In this document: in pieces, positions 57,031 through 64,000 of the stretch | Position numbering within the stretch: the stretch's first letter is position 1 | Layout of the letters: the number at the start of each line of letters is the position of its first letter | Notes under the pieces: model-generated | What the model saw: the letters and a program-made list of their open reading frames with translations, nothing else | Databases searched by the model: none | Told to the model about the DNA's origin: nothing | Position numbers and translations under genes: made by a program | NCBI RefSeq assembly: GCF_027474845.2 | Contig: NZ_CP107031.2 | Span: 1,936,501 to 2,000,500 of the forward strand | Direction: 5' to 3' | Length of the DNA: 64,000 nt | DNA from: Maribacter aestuarii | GTDB lineage: Bacteria > Bacteroidota > Bacteroidia > Flavobacteriales > Flavobacteriaceae

Positions 57031-57957
57031 TTATAGAAAATCGTCAACTTTTTTGTAGGCATCTATAACCGCTTGTTCCCCGGCCCTATCTGGTTTGGAA
57101 TTGCCATGTTCCATCCCTAGGATTCCATTATAACCCTTTTCATGAATAAACTTGAATACATTCCGGTAATTAATTTCACCTGTAGTCGGTTCCTTCCGTC
57201 CAGGGTTATCACCTATTTGTATATAGGCAATCTCGTCCCAGCATGCGTCCATATTCGGAATAAGATTTCCTTCTTGGATTTGTTGGTGATAAATATCAAA
57301 AAGAATTTTACAGGCAGGAGAATCCACCGCTTTACAAATCTCATAGGCTTGAGGGGATTCTGAAAGAAAAAGACCTGGATGGTTGCGAAAATTCAAAGGT
57401 TCCAAAACCATAGTAATGCCATGAGGTTCAAGTATTCCAGAGGCCTGTTTGAGCGATTCAATGACGTTTGCTGTCTGGTAGCCCATATTTAACTTCAAAT
57501 CTACATGACCAGGGACAACGGTCATCCATTTGGCATTTACGCGCTTGGCAACCTCAACGGATTTCGTAATGTAATCCAGAAATTCTTCACGCTTTTCAAT
57601 ATCTCCCGAGGCAAGATTAGGTTCTGTCCAATAGATTTCATGGGCAACAAATACGCCCATCTGCAGATTACGTTCGCGCATCGTTTTAGCCATTTGCTCT
57701 TGTAAGGTAATGTTCCTTGTTCGCATACCGTTGTCCTCAAAGGCAGTGAAGCCTTGGTCCGCCATAAAATGCAGTTGGTCTATAGGATTAGCACCAGCCA
57801 AATTCTGGAACATACCAATATGTGGGGCATACTTAAGATTAAAATTATGAGCCAATTTTCCTTTGAGCTCAAAAGGATTTGCATACGAGAAAATGCCGCC
57901 AAGTGAAATAGCCCCACTTGTCAGCGCCGTTTTTTGTAAAAAACTTCTTCGCTCCAT
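57031..57957 (-). CDS. Hydroxypyruvate isomerase-like TIM-barrel protein with twin-arginine-like leader
   Basis: This 308-residue protein has the leader MERRSFLQKTALTSGAISLG, a twin-arginine-type signal that suggests export. The mature part is a xylose-isomerase-like TIM barrel of the hydroxypyruvate-isomerase group, with metal-binding residues likely in MVLEPLNFRNHPG, CKILFDIYHQQIQEGN, QIGDNPGRKEPTTGEINY and GMEHGNSKPD. Proteins of this type in 3-keto-glycoside pathways rearrange keto-sugars. Its start is one base from the stop of the small-subunit gene, so the three minus-strand genes form one operon. Confidence 0.85.
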   Translation of the reverse strand: MERRSFLQKTALTSGAISLGGIFSYANPFELKGKLAHNFNLKYAPHIGMFQNLAGANPIDQLHFMADQGFTAFEDNGMRTRNITLQEQMAKTMRERNLQMGVFVAHEIYWTEPNLASGDIEKREEFLDYITKSVEVAKRVNAKWMTVVPGHVDLKLNMGYQTANVIESLKQASGILEPHGITMVLEPLNFRNHPGLFLSESPQAYEICKAVDSPACKILFDIYHQQIQEGNLIPNMDACWDEIAYIQIGDNPGRKEPTTGEINYRNVFKFIHEKGYNGILGMEHGNSKPDRAGEQAVIDAYKKVDDFL

Positions 57958-57958
57958 A

Positions 57959-58606
57959 TTACAAGGACCAAGCTTTGCCTCCCGTTAATTCTTGAACATC
58001 CCCACAGGCAATATATTCCCCTGGAACAGGTAAATAAGCCAAAACTTCTTCTCCAACGTACTCGGAAGCCTTGTAGCCCCATATTGTCATGCCCCTTAGG
58101 TTATTTGCAAACGCAAATCGCGAAGTCTCATCATCAAGTTCTACCTGTTCTCCATTTGCTATGGCCTCGGTATAAGAGTTAATGGATTCGAACATTTTTG
58201 TTTGGTCATCCTTAGAGTATTTTAAGGCGCTTGCTAGTACAGGTTCCAAATCGTCAGCAGTCAAATCCTCTATTTTTTCCTTTCCGGAATCTTGAATTGC
58301 CTTATCTATAAATTTCCCCATAGACATCTTTACAAAATCCTGCTGTTCCTTTTCCATAACTTCGTTGGCAAACTTATCAATGAATAAGTCTACCTGAACT
58401 TCCGATGCGGATGGGGTATCCGTTTTTGGTAAAATTAAATCTACCAATTTGGTAATGGTCGAACCTTCTTCTTTTGAGAAAAAATCCGGTGTCCATACCA
58501 CTGCGGGCTCACCTTTACAACTTTGTACAATACTAATCAATGTTGGCGTTGCCACTACATAACCTAGTGACAAGCCCATATTTTTAAGTGCTTTTCTTCT
58601 ATTCAT
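57959..58606 (-). CDS. Gluconate 2-dehydrogenase subunit 3-like (GMC dehydrogenase small subunit)
   Basis: This 215-residue protein begins with a twin-arginine-type leader (MNRRKALKNMGLSLGYVVAT) and has the subunit-3 features DFFSKEEGSTITKLVDLILPKTDTPSA and WGYKASEYVGEEVLAYLPVPGEY. In glucoside 3-dehydrogenases and gluconate dehydrogenases, this small subunit travels with the flavin subunit and helps its export and stability. Its start coincides with the stop of the GMC gene (one shared base), showing tight coupling. The leader probably carries the whole complex through the Tat route. Confidence 0.88.
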   Translation of the reverse strand: MNRRKALKNMGLSLGYVVATPTLISIVQSCKGEPAVVWTPDFFSKEEGSTITKLVDLILPKTDTPSASEVQVDLFIDKFANEVMEKEQQDFVKMSMGKFIDKAIQDSGKEKIEDLTADDLEPVLASALKYSKDDQTKMFESINSYTEAIANGEQVELDDETSRFAFANNLRGMTIWGYKASEYVGEEVLAYLPVPGEYIACGDVQELTGGKAWSL

Positions 58607-60318
58607 TATATATTTCCTTTTTTAAGTTCTTTAACCGCATGGTCTGCAGCCCTGGCAGTAAAGGCCATATAAGTTAATGATGGGTTTACACATGCGGCAG
58701 AGGTCATAAAAGCCCCATCAGTGACATAGACATTAGGAACGTCATGTAGGGCATTATTGCCGTTTAATACTGATGTTTTACGGTCTCGTCCCATACGTGC
58801 AGTTCCCATTTCGTGTATTCCCAGACCTAGTCCAGTTGGCCCATCATGACCTTTTACATCGCGAAACCCTGCCTTTTCCAACATTTCCACCGCTGATTCC
58901 TGCATATCTTTTCGCATGGCGAATTCGTTTTCTTGTAAATCGGCATCAAAAGTTACCGTGGGGAGTCCCCAATCGTCAACTTTGTCATAATCCAAAGTCA
59001 TTCTGTTATCTTCATAAGGCAATACTTCGCCAAAACCACCGATTCCCATTGTCCAACCTCCTGGTTTTAGAATGGCGTCTTTGAGTTCCTTTCCATGGGA
59101 TAGTTCTGCAACGGTTTCCTCCCAATCACCTCTACTGGCACCACCTTGGTAACCAAAACCACGCTTGTAATCCGTTCTATCGGATGCTCCTCCTAAATTC
59201 CTAAATCTGGGTATATAGACGCCGTTGGGTCTTCTTCCCTTATAGTATTTATCATCGAAGCCATCGAATTTTCCAGAAGCTCCCACTCCTAAATGATGGT
59301 CCATTATATTTCGTCCCAACTGATCCGAATCATTACCCATTCCATTTGGAAAACGATCTGATTTGGATTGCATTAATATTGAAGTGGATGCAATCGCAGA
59401 GGCACACAGAAAAATCACTTTGGCCTTAAATTCATAGGCCTCTTTGGTAACACGATCTATCACCTTTACTCCAGTGGCTCTCTTGGTATCTGCATCGTAA
59501 ATAACCTCGTGAACAATGGAGTCTGGTCTAAGTGTCATGTTTCCGGTAGACTCTGCAGCAGGCAACGTGGAAGACAGACTGCTAAAATAAGCCCCAAAAG
59601 GACATCCACGTATACACCTATTTCTATATTGACATTTAGAGCGCCCGTCGAAATTTTTTGTACCAGTAATATGGGCAACTCTTCCTATTGTTACGGGGCG
59701 TCCATCAAAGCCCTGCATCACTTTTTCCTTGAATTCCTCTTCAACACAATTCAATTCCATTGGTGGTAAAAAATTACTATCGGGCAACTGCGGCAGGTTT
59801 AGTGCCTCGCCACTTACGCCTATGTAGTCCTCTACCTTTGCGTACCAAGGTGCAATATCCTTGTATCGTACTGGCCAATCTACTGCTATACCATCCTTTT
59901 TATTTGCACCAAAATCAATGTCACTCCAACGGTAACTCTGACGCCCCCATTGCAAAGAACGCCCGCCTACGTGATAGCCACGCATCCAGTCAAAACGTCT
60001 AATTTCATTGTAAGGATGTTTAAGGTCGTTAACGAACCACATGTGATTTGCCTGACTCGTAGTATAACCCGTTCTATTCTGTTTTGGTTGTTTTTCAAGA
60101 ATTTCTCTAGTGGGCTCGCCAGCATTTGGAAAATCCCATGGATCTTTGTTGGCCGTTACATAGTCCTCAATATGTTTTACCATGCGTCCTCTCTCCAAGA
60201 CCAAGGTTTTTAATCCTTGTTCACATAATTCTTTAGCGGCCCAGCCACCACTGATACCGGTACCCACAACAATCGCATCATACGACTCCTGTTCTTGATT
60301 GTAATAAAATTTACTCAT
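58606..60318 (-). CDS. GMC-family flavin oxidoreductase (glucoside 3-dehydrogenase-like)
   Basis: This 570-residue FAD enzyme oxidises a sugar hydroxyl. The dinucleotide-binding motif is VVGTGISGG at 17-25, followed by ERGR. It has a cysteine-rich loop CQYRNRCIRGCPFGA, GPTGLGLGIHEMGTARMG near the C-terminus with the likely catalytic histidine, and NPSLTYMAFTARAADH. The gene arrangement with subunit-3 and TIM-barrel genes matches glucoside 3-dehydrogenase systems that make 3-keto-sugars. It has no leader of its own and is probably exported with the small subunit. Substrate unproven. Confidence 0.88.
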   Translation of the reverse strand: MSKFYYNQEQESYDAIVVGTGISGGWAAKELCEQGLKTLVLERGRMVKHIEDYVTANKDPWDFPNAGEPTREILEKQPKQNRTGYTTSQANHMWFVNDLKHPYNEIRRFDWMRGYHVGGRSLQWGRQSYRWSDIDFGANKKDGIAVDWPVRYKDIAPWYAKVEDYIGVSGEALNLPQLPDSNFLPPMELNCVEEEFKEKVMQGFDGRPVTIGRVAHITGTKNFDGRSKCQYRNRCIRGCPFGAYFSSLSSTLPAAESTGNMTLRPDSIVHEVIYDADTKRATGVKVIDRVTKEAYEFKAKVIFLCASAIASTSILMQSKSDRFPNGMGNDSDQLGRNIMDHHLGVGASGKFDGFDDKYYKGRRPNGVYIPRFRNLGGASDRTDYKRGFGYQGGASRGDWEETVAELSHGKELKDAILKPGGWTMGIGGFGEVLPYEDNRMTLDYDKVDDWGLPTVTFDADLQENEFAMRKDMQESAVEMLEKAGFRDVKGHDGPTGLGLGIHEMGTARMGRDRKTSVLNGNNALHDVPNVYVTDGAFMTSAACVNPSLTYMAFTARAADHAVKELKKGNI

Positions 60319-60493
60319 AGAAATTGTTTATTCTCTAAATTTATTAAATATAAAATTAATTCTCTACATTTAATCCCTATTCTTCTTGTGAATACCGTAT
60401 ACCAACTATTTGGAAGATTTCTTAGATTTACCTAAGAATAGTCTGTGATTCACATCATTAAAAAATCATAATACAACAAACAACTATTTACCC

Positions 60494-61477
60494 ATGAAAA
60501 GAAGAAAATTTATAAGAAACGCTTCCGCTGCTGGAATATGTGTTTCCATACTAGGAACTTATGCGTGTAAGGAAACCAAAAAGAAAGAATTGGAAACAGC
60601 TGATCAAGAGCCCGAAATGGCGTCCCCGTTCTTTAAACTGTCACTTGCCCAATGGTCAATGCATAAAATGATTAGGGAAGATGGCGTAGATCCGTACAGT
60701 TTCGCTGAAAAAGCTAAGAACTGGGGTTTTGAAGGCCTAGAGTACGTAAGTCAGCTTTATAATCCAGAATTGTCCGATGCCAATTATTCTGATGAAGCCA
60801 TGGCTGCCTTTGTGGAGAAATCAAATGCCGAAGCAGAGAAATATGGTCTTAAAAATGTACTTATTATGATCGATGGTCAAGGAAATCTCGCCGTAAATGA
60901 TGTGGCAGAACGGAACGAGACCGTTGAAAAACATAAAAAATGGGTGGACGCCGCTGCGGCCATGGGTTGCCACGCCATACGGGTTAATCTCAACGGCAGC
61001 AATGAGCCTGAAGAATGGAAAAGCAACTCGGTAGATGGTCTTACGAAATTAGCAACATATGCAATGGATAAGAACATTAATATTCTTGTAGAAAATCATG
61101 GTGGATTATCTTCCAACGGTGCATTGCTCGCAGAGGTAATGGAGACCGTGGGTATGGAAAATTGCGGTACGTTACCGGATTTTGGGAACTTCTGTATAAC
61201 CAGAAAACCGGATAGTAGGGACTGCGAGGTCTCCTATGACAAATATAAAGGCGTCAAAGAATTAATGCCTTACGCAAAAGCCGTAAGCGCCAAATCAAAT
61301 GATTTTGACGAAGATGGCAATGATACCGGTATTGATTATGTTCGAATGTTGAAAATCGTAAAAGATCATGACTATACTGGATATATTGGAGTTGAATACG
61401 AAGGAAACATACTGGGCGAGGAGCAAGGTATAATCGCCACAAAAGAACTATTGTTGAAGGCTGCTAAAGAAGTCTAA
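60494..61477 (+). CDS. Sugar phosphate isomerase/epimerase-like TIM-barrel protein with leader
   Basis: This 327-residue protein starts MKRRKFIRNASAAGICVSIL, a twin-arginine-like leader; a cysteine in TYACKE could make it a lipoprotein. The mature domain is a xylose-isomerase-like TIM barrel with probable metal ligands in NILVENHGGLSSNG, NCGTLPDFGNFC, and the final VEYEGNILGEEQG. It is divergent from the GMC operon across 175 bases, and likely acts on the keto-sugar made by that enzyme. Downstream genes follow closely. Start ATG at 60494. Confidence 0.85.
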   Translation: MKRRKFIRNASAAGICVSILGTYACKETKKKELETADQEPEMASPFFKLSLAQWSMHKMIREDGVDPYSFAEKAKNWGFEGLEYVSQLYNPELSDANYSDEAMAAFVEKSNAEAEKYGLKNVLIMIDGQGNLAVNDVAERNETVEKHKKWVDAAAAMGCHAIRVNLNGSNEPEEWKSNSVDGLTKLATYAMDKNINILVENHGGLSSNGALLAEVMETVGMENCGTLPDFGNFCITRKPDSRDCEVSYDKYKGVKELMPYAKAVSAKSNDFDEDGNDTGIDYVRMLKIVKDHDYTGYIGVEYEGNILGEEQGIIATKELLLKAAKEV

Positions 61478-61497
61478 AAACTAAGTAAGAATCGTTT

Positions 61498-61941
61498 ATG
61501 AAAGTCTTTTTTAACGAGTTGTTCGATTATAATTTCTATTGTAATAAAAAGATAATCGATTTGTCCATAGACCTGGACAAAGTGCCTGAAAATAGCCAAA
61601 AATTGTTTAGCCACATCTTAAATGCGCACCATATTTGGAACTGCAGAATTCTTGGAAAACCATCGGAATACGAAGTTTGGCAAATGCATCCTATTAAAGA
61701 TTGGGCGGATATCCACTATGAAAATCAGAGGAGCTCCTTTGAAATTACAACCAATGCGGATGGGTTCGATAAACGCATCGATTACGAAAATACAGAAGGC
61801 AGGCTATTCACGAATACGTTACAGGACATGTTGTTTCATATTATTAACCATTCAACTAATCACAGGGGACAAATTGCCGTAGATTTCAGGAATAACAAGT
61901 TGGAACCTGTTGTTTTGGACTACGTATACTATAAGAGATAA
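61498..61941 (+). CDS. DinB-family four-helix protein
   Basis: This 147-residue protein of the DinB fold has the typical metal-binding histidine pattern: a first histidine in LNAHHIWNCRI, and later HIINHSTNHRGQIAVDFR with two more. Family members bind a divalent metal and include thiol-dependent transferases, but most are uncharacterised. It lies 20 bases after the TIM-barrel gene and 12 before the permease gene, so it is part of that transcript. No role in sugar metabolism is evident. Confidence 0.82.
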   Translation: MKVFFNELFDYNFYCNKKIIDLSIDLDKVPENSQKLFSHILNAHHIWNCRILGKPSEYEVWQMHPIKDWADIHYENQRSSFEITTNADGFDKRIDYENTEGRLFTNTLQDMLFHIINHSTNHRGQIAVDFRNNKLEPVVLDYVYYKR

Positions 61942-61953
61942 AAATTTGGGAGC

Positions 61954-63183
61954 ATGAGTACACGCATACGATTTCAACTCTGCCTCATGATGTTCTTAGA
62001 ATTTTTTATTTGGGGTGGTTGGTTCGTTACGTTAGGAACTTTTCTGGGAAATAATATAAATGCATCCGATGGGGAAATTGCATTAGCTTTTTCTACGCAA
62101 TCTTGGGGAGCTATTATCGCTCCCTTTGTAATTGGACTGATCGCCGATCGTTATTTTAATGCTGAGAAGATATTGGGGATACTCCATATCCTTGGAGGTG
62201 TCCTTTTATATTTGATGTACGGTACTACAGCGTTTTCTGCTTTCTATCCTTATGTACTTGTATACATGGTTTTATACATGCCAACGCTTGCCTTGGTGAA
62301 CTCGGTTTCCTTTAATCAAATGAAGAATCCGGCAAAGGAGTTCTCTGTGGTCCGGGTCTTTGGTACATTGGGTTGGATAGTGGCAGGCCTTTTAATTAGT
62401 TATATCTTTCATTGGGATTCCGAATCGGGAATTTCCCAAGGCCTGTTAAAAAATACGTTTTTGATGACCTCCATCGCATCGTTTGCTTTGGGCGTTTTTA
62501 GTTTTACGCTACCGAAAACTCCACCAAGGGCTATGAGCGCTAGCAAATTAAAACTATCGGAAATTATTGGCCTAGATGCACTAAAACTTTTAAAGGATAA
62601 AAATTTTCTCATATTTTTTATCTCTTCAATTTTGATATGTATCCCTTTGGCATTTTATTATCAAAATGCGAATCCTTTTTTGGTGGAAATAGGTATGGAG
62701 AATCCTACGGGTAAAATGACATTAGGTCAGATTTCCGAAATTTTATTTATGCTCTTACTTCCCTATTTTTTCACTCGATTCGGTTTTAAGAAAACGACTC
62801 TGGTTGCCATGCTAGCTTGGGTAGTTAGGTATCTCTTATTTGCCTATGGAGATGTTGGTGAACTTGGATTCATGCTTATTATCGGGATTGCACTTCACGG
62901 TATTTGCTACGATTTTTTCTTTGTATCAGGTCAAATTTATACAGATAGTAAGGCTGGTGAGAAGTACAAAAGCTCCGCTCAAGGGCTCATAACTTTAGCA
63001 ACTTACGGGGTAGGTATGCTCATAGGGTTTGGGGTCGCGGGAGAAATTTCTAAAACTTACATTCTTAGTGACGGTACTCATATATGGGAATCAATTTGGT
63101 TATATCCTGCTGGTTTCGCTGTTGTAGTGTTGGTTTTGTTCGCGCTTTTATTCAAAAAAGAAAGAGTAGATTACAATTCTTAA
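61954..63183 (+). CDS. Nucleoside-permease-like MFS transporter (NupG type)
   Basis: This 409-residue transporter has twelve hydrophobic helices. Family-like pieces are MMFLEFFIWGGWFVTLGTFL at the start, FSTQSWGAIIAPFVIGLIADR, and the middle EFSVVRVFGTLGWIVAGLLI. NupG-type permeases import nucleosides by proton symport. In Bacteroidota this group often lies in sugar-dehydrogenase loci, where the substrate may be a sugar or keto-sugar. It is the fourth gene in line and precedes a truncated dehydrogenase gene. Confidence 0.88.
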   Translation: MSTRIRFQLCLMMFLEFFIWGGWFVTLGTFLGNNINASDGEIALAFSTQSWGAIIAPFVIGLIADRYFNAEKILGILHILGGVLLYLMYGTTAFSAFYPYVLVYMVLYMPTLALVNSVSFNQMKNPAKEFSVVRVFGTLGWIVAGLLISYIFHWDSESGISQGLLKNTFLMTSIASFALGVFSFTLPKTPPRAMSASKLKLSEIIGLDALKLLKDKNFLIFFISSILICIPLAFYYQNANPFLVEIGMENPTGKMTLGQISEILFMLLLPYFFTRFGFKKTTLVAMLAWVVRYLLFAYGDVGELGFMLIIGIALHGICYDFFFVSGQIYTDSKAGEKYKSSAQGLITLATYGVGMLIGFGVAGEISKTYILSDGTHIWESIWLYPAGFAVVVLVLFALLFKKERVDYNS

Positions 63184-63222
63184 ATTTTTTATATAAATTG
63201 AAATTCAAAATAAAATTATACC

Positions 63223-64000
63223 ATGCCAAAGAAGATTAGGTTAGGAATATTAGGCGGGGGCGGAGACTCCCTCATTGGAGTTTTGCATAGGGTCGCCGCT
63301 CATATAAATGATAACTATCAGATTACGGGGGCAGTTTTCAACCCAGATTTTAAAGACAGCAAGGCCTTTGCTCGGGAGATAGATGTGCCTCTAGACAGAA
63401 TCTACCAAGATTTTGATACCATGATAGAGGAAGAAATGAAACTTCCTGAGAGTGAGCGTATTCAGGTATGTTCCGTACTTACTCCCAATTTCTTGCATTT
63501 TCCAATGGCCAAAAAGTTGCTGGACAATGGATTTCACGTAATATGTGAAAAGCCTATGACCACTACATACGAAGAGGCCAAAATCCTCCAAAAGGCACAT
63601 AAAAAAGCGGGGACCGTTTTTGCGTTGACACATACGTATACGGGTTACCCCATGGTACGTCAAATGCGGGAAATGATTAAGGCAGGTGCTTTAGGAAAAA
63701 TCCACAAAATAGATGCCCGTTACTATCAAGGGTGGATAAATACCATCATCCATGATAAGAAAAAACGTTCATCGGTATGGCGTTTAGACCCTAAAAAAGC
63801 AGGGATTAGTTCGTGTATGGGAGATATTGGGGTGCATGCCTTTAATTTGGTCGAGTATACGACTGGTCTCAAAATAGACTCCTTGTTATGCGATTTCAAT
63901 TATTTGTATAAGGATAATAAAATGGACATTGATGGAACAGTACTGATTAGAATTGGAGAACATGTAAAAGGAGTTATTCGCGGAAGCCAAGTAGCGACCG
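63223..64000 (+). CDS. Gfo/Idh/MocA-family oxidoreductase, C-terminus beyond the window
   Basis: ATG at 63223 starts MPKKIRLGILGGGGDSLIG, with a glycine-rich nucleotide-binding loop, then VLTPNFLHFPMAKKLLDNGF and the family signature EKPMTTTYEEAK. About 259 codons are visible before the right edge. It carries no leader, so it should be cytoplasmic. It likely uses NAD(P) to oxidise or reduce a keto-sugar in the pathway encoded on either side. It follows the permease by 39 bases. Confidence 0.9.
   Translation, partial: MPKKIRLGILGGGGDSLIGVLHRVAAHINDNYQITGAVFNPDFKDSKAFAREIDVPLDRIYQDFDTMIEEEMKLPESERIQVCSVLTPNFLHFPMAKKLLDNGFHVICEKPMTTTYEEAKILQKAHKKAGTVFALTHTYTGYPMVRQMREMIKAGALGKIHKIDARYYQGWINTIIHDKKKRSSVWRLDPKKAGISSCMGDIGVHAFNLVEYTTGLKIDSLLCDFNYLYKDNKMDIDGTVLIRIGEHVKGVIRGSQVAT

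Noticed and set aside
1..64000. Intact mobile element, prophage or integrase
   Set aside because: No transposase, integrase or phage structural gene was seen in any reading frame examined.

Overview
The window looks like chromosome from a marine member of the Flavobacteriaceae (Bacteroidota). This rests on sequence inspection only, with no database search. Supporting signs are the low-GC coding style, the scarcity of Shine-Dalgarno sequences, TAnnTTTG-type promoter boxes, lipoproteins and Sec or twin-arginine-like leaders, paired LytTR/TPR-kinase signalling, and families typical of the group (DUF4421, DUF1460, DUF3109, HemJ, ABC permease-M1 peptidase fusions). No tRNA, rRNA, CRISPR array, intact IS or prophage was found. 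Most of the window reads as conserved core and metabolic chromosome.

1-30 kb is dominated by heme synthesis. A minus-strand run (hemA, hemC, hemD, hemE, a GNAT acetyltransferase, hemF, a DUF4421 protein, PhzF) lies head-to-head with an AraC regulator. hemB starts at the left edge, separated from the run by an ABC transporter/M1-peptidase pair and a large helicase with two predicted membrane helices. hemH (18.2 kb) and hemJ (28.7 kb) follow on the plus strand, so every step from glutamyl-tRNA to heme is present except hemL. hemD appears to begin in the hemC reading frame and is broken by a one-base frameshift. A 12-copy heptamer tandem repeat sits between hemD and hemE. Around hemH and hemJ are a MATE exporter, an alpha/beta hydrolase and two tandem secreted Asp-box propeller proteins.

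29-48 kb holds mixed housekeeping and envelope genes: an NtrY-like kinase, a haloperoxidase/PAP2-like lipoprotein, an enoyl-CoA hydratase, a radical SAM protein, an amidohydrolase lipoprotein, a Gfo/Idh/MocA oxidoreductase, a family 2 glycosyltransferase, an HD hydrolase, PlsC, a bacilliredoxin, a J-domain protein, dCMP deaminase, an S41 protease, and a MarC-family gene with a one-base frameshift in a run of seven A (plus strand).

48-57 kb contains DUF3109, a LytTR regulator/TPR histidine kinase pair, small secreted proteins, a gene-free stretch that may hold a group II intron remnant, and class I ribonucleotide reductase (nrdB, nrdA) with clear hairpin terminators.

57-64 kb is a carbohydrate-oxidation locus. 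A GMC dehydrogenase, its small subunit and a TIM-barrel isomerase (minus strand) face a second TIM-barrel protein, a DinB protein, a nucleoside-type MFS permease and a truncated Gfo/Idh/MocA oxidoreductase (plus strand). This is the gene mix of 3-keto-glycoside pathways. I saw no convincing wholly new system. The best leads are the hemC/hemD junction, the heptamer array, the membrane-anchored helicase and the 52.3-52.8 kb stretch.
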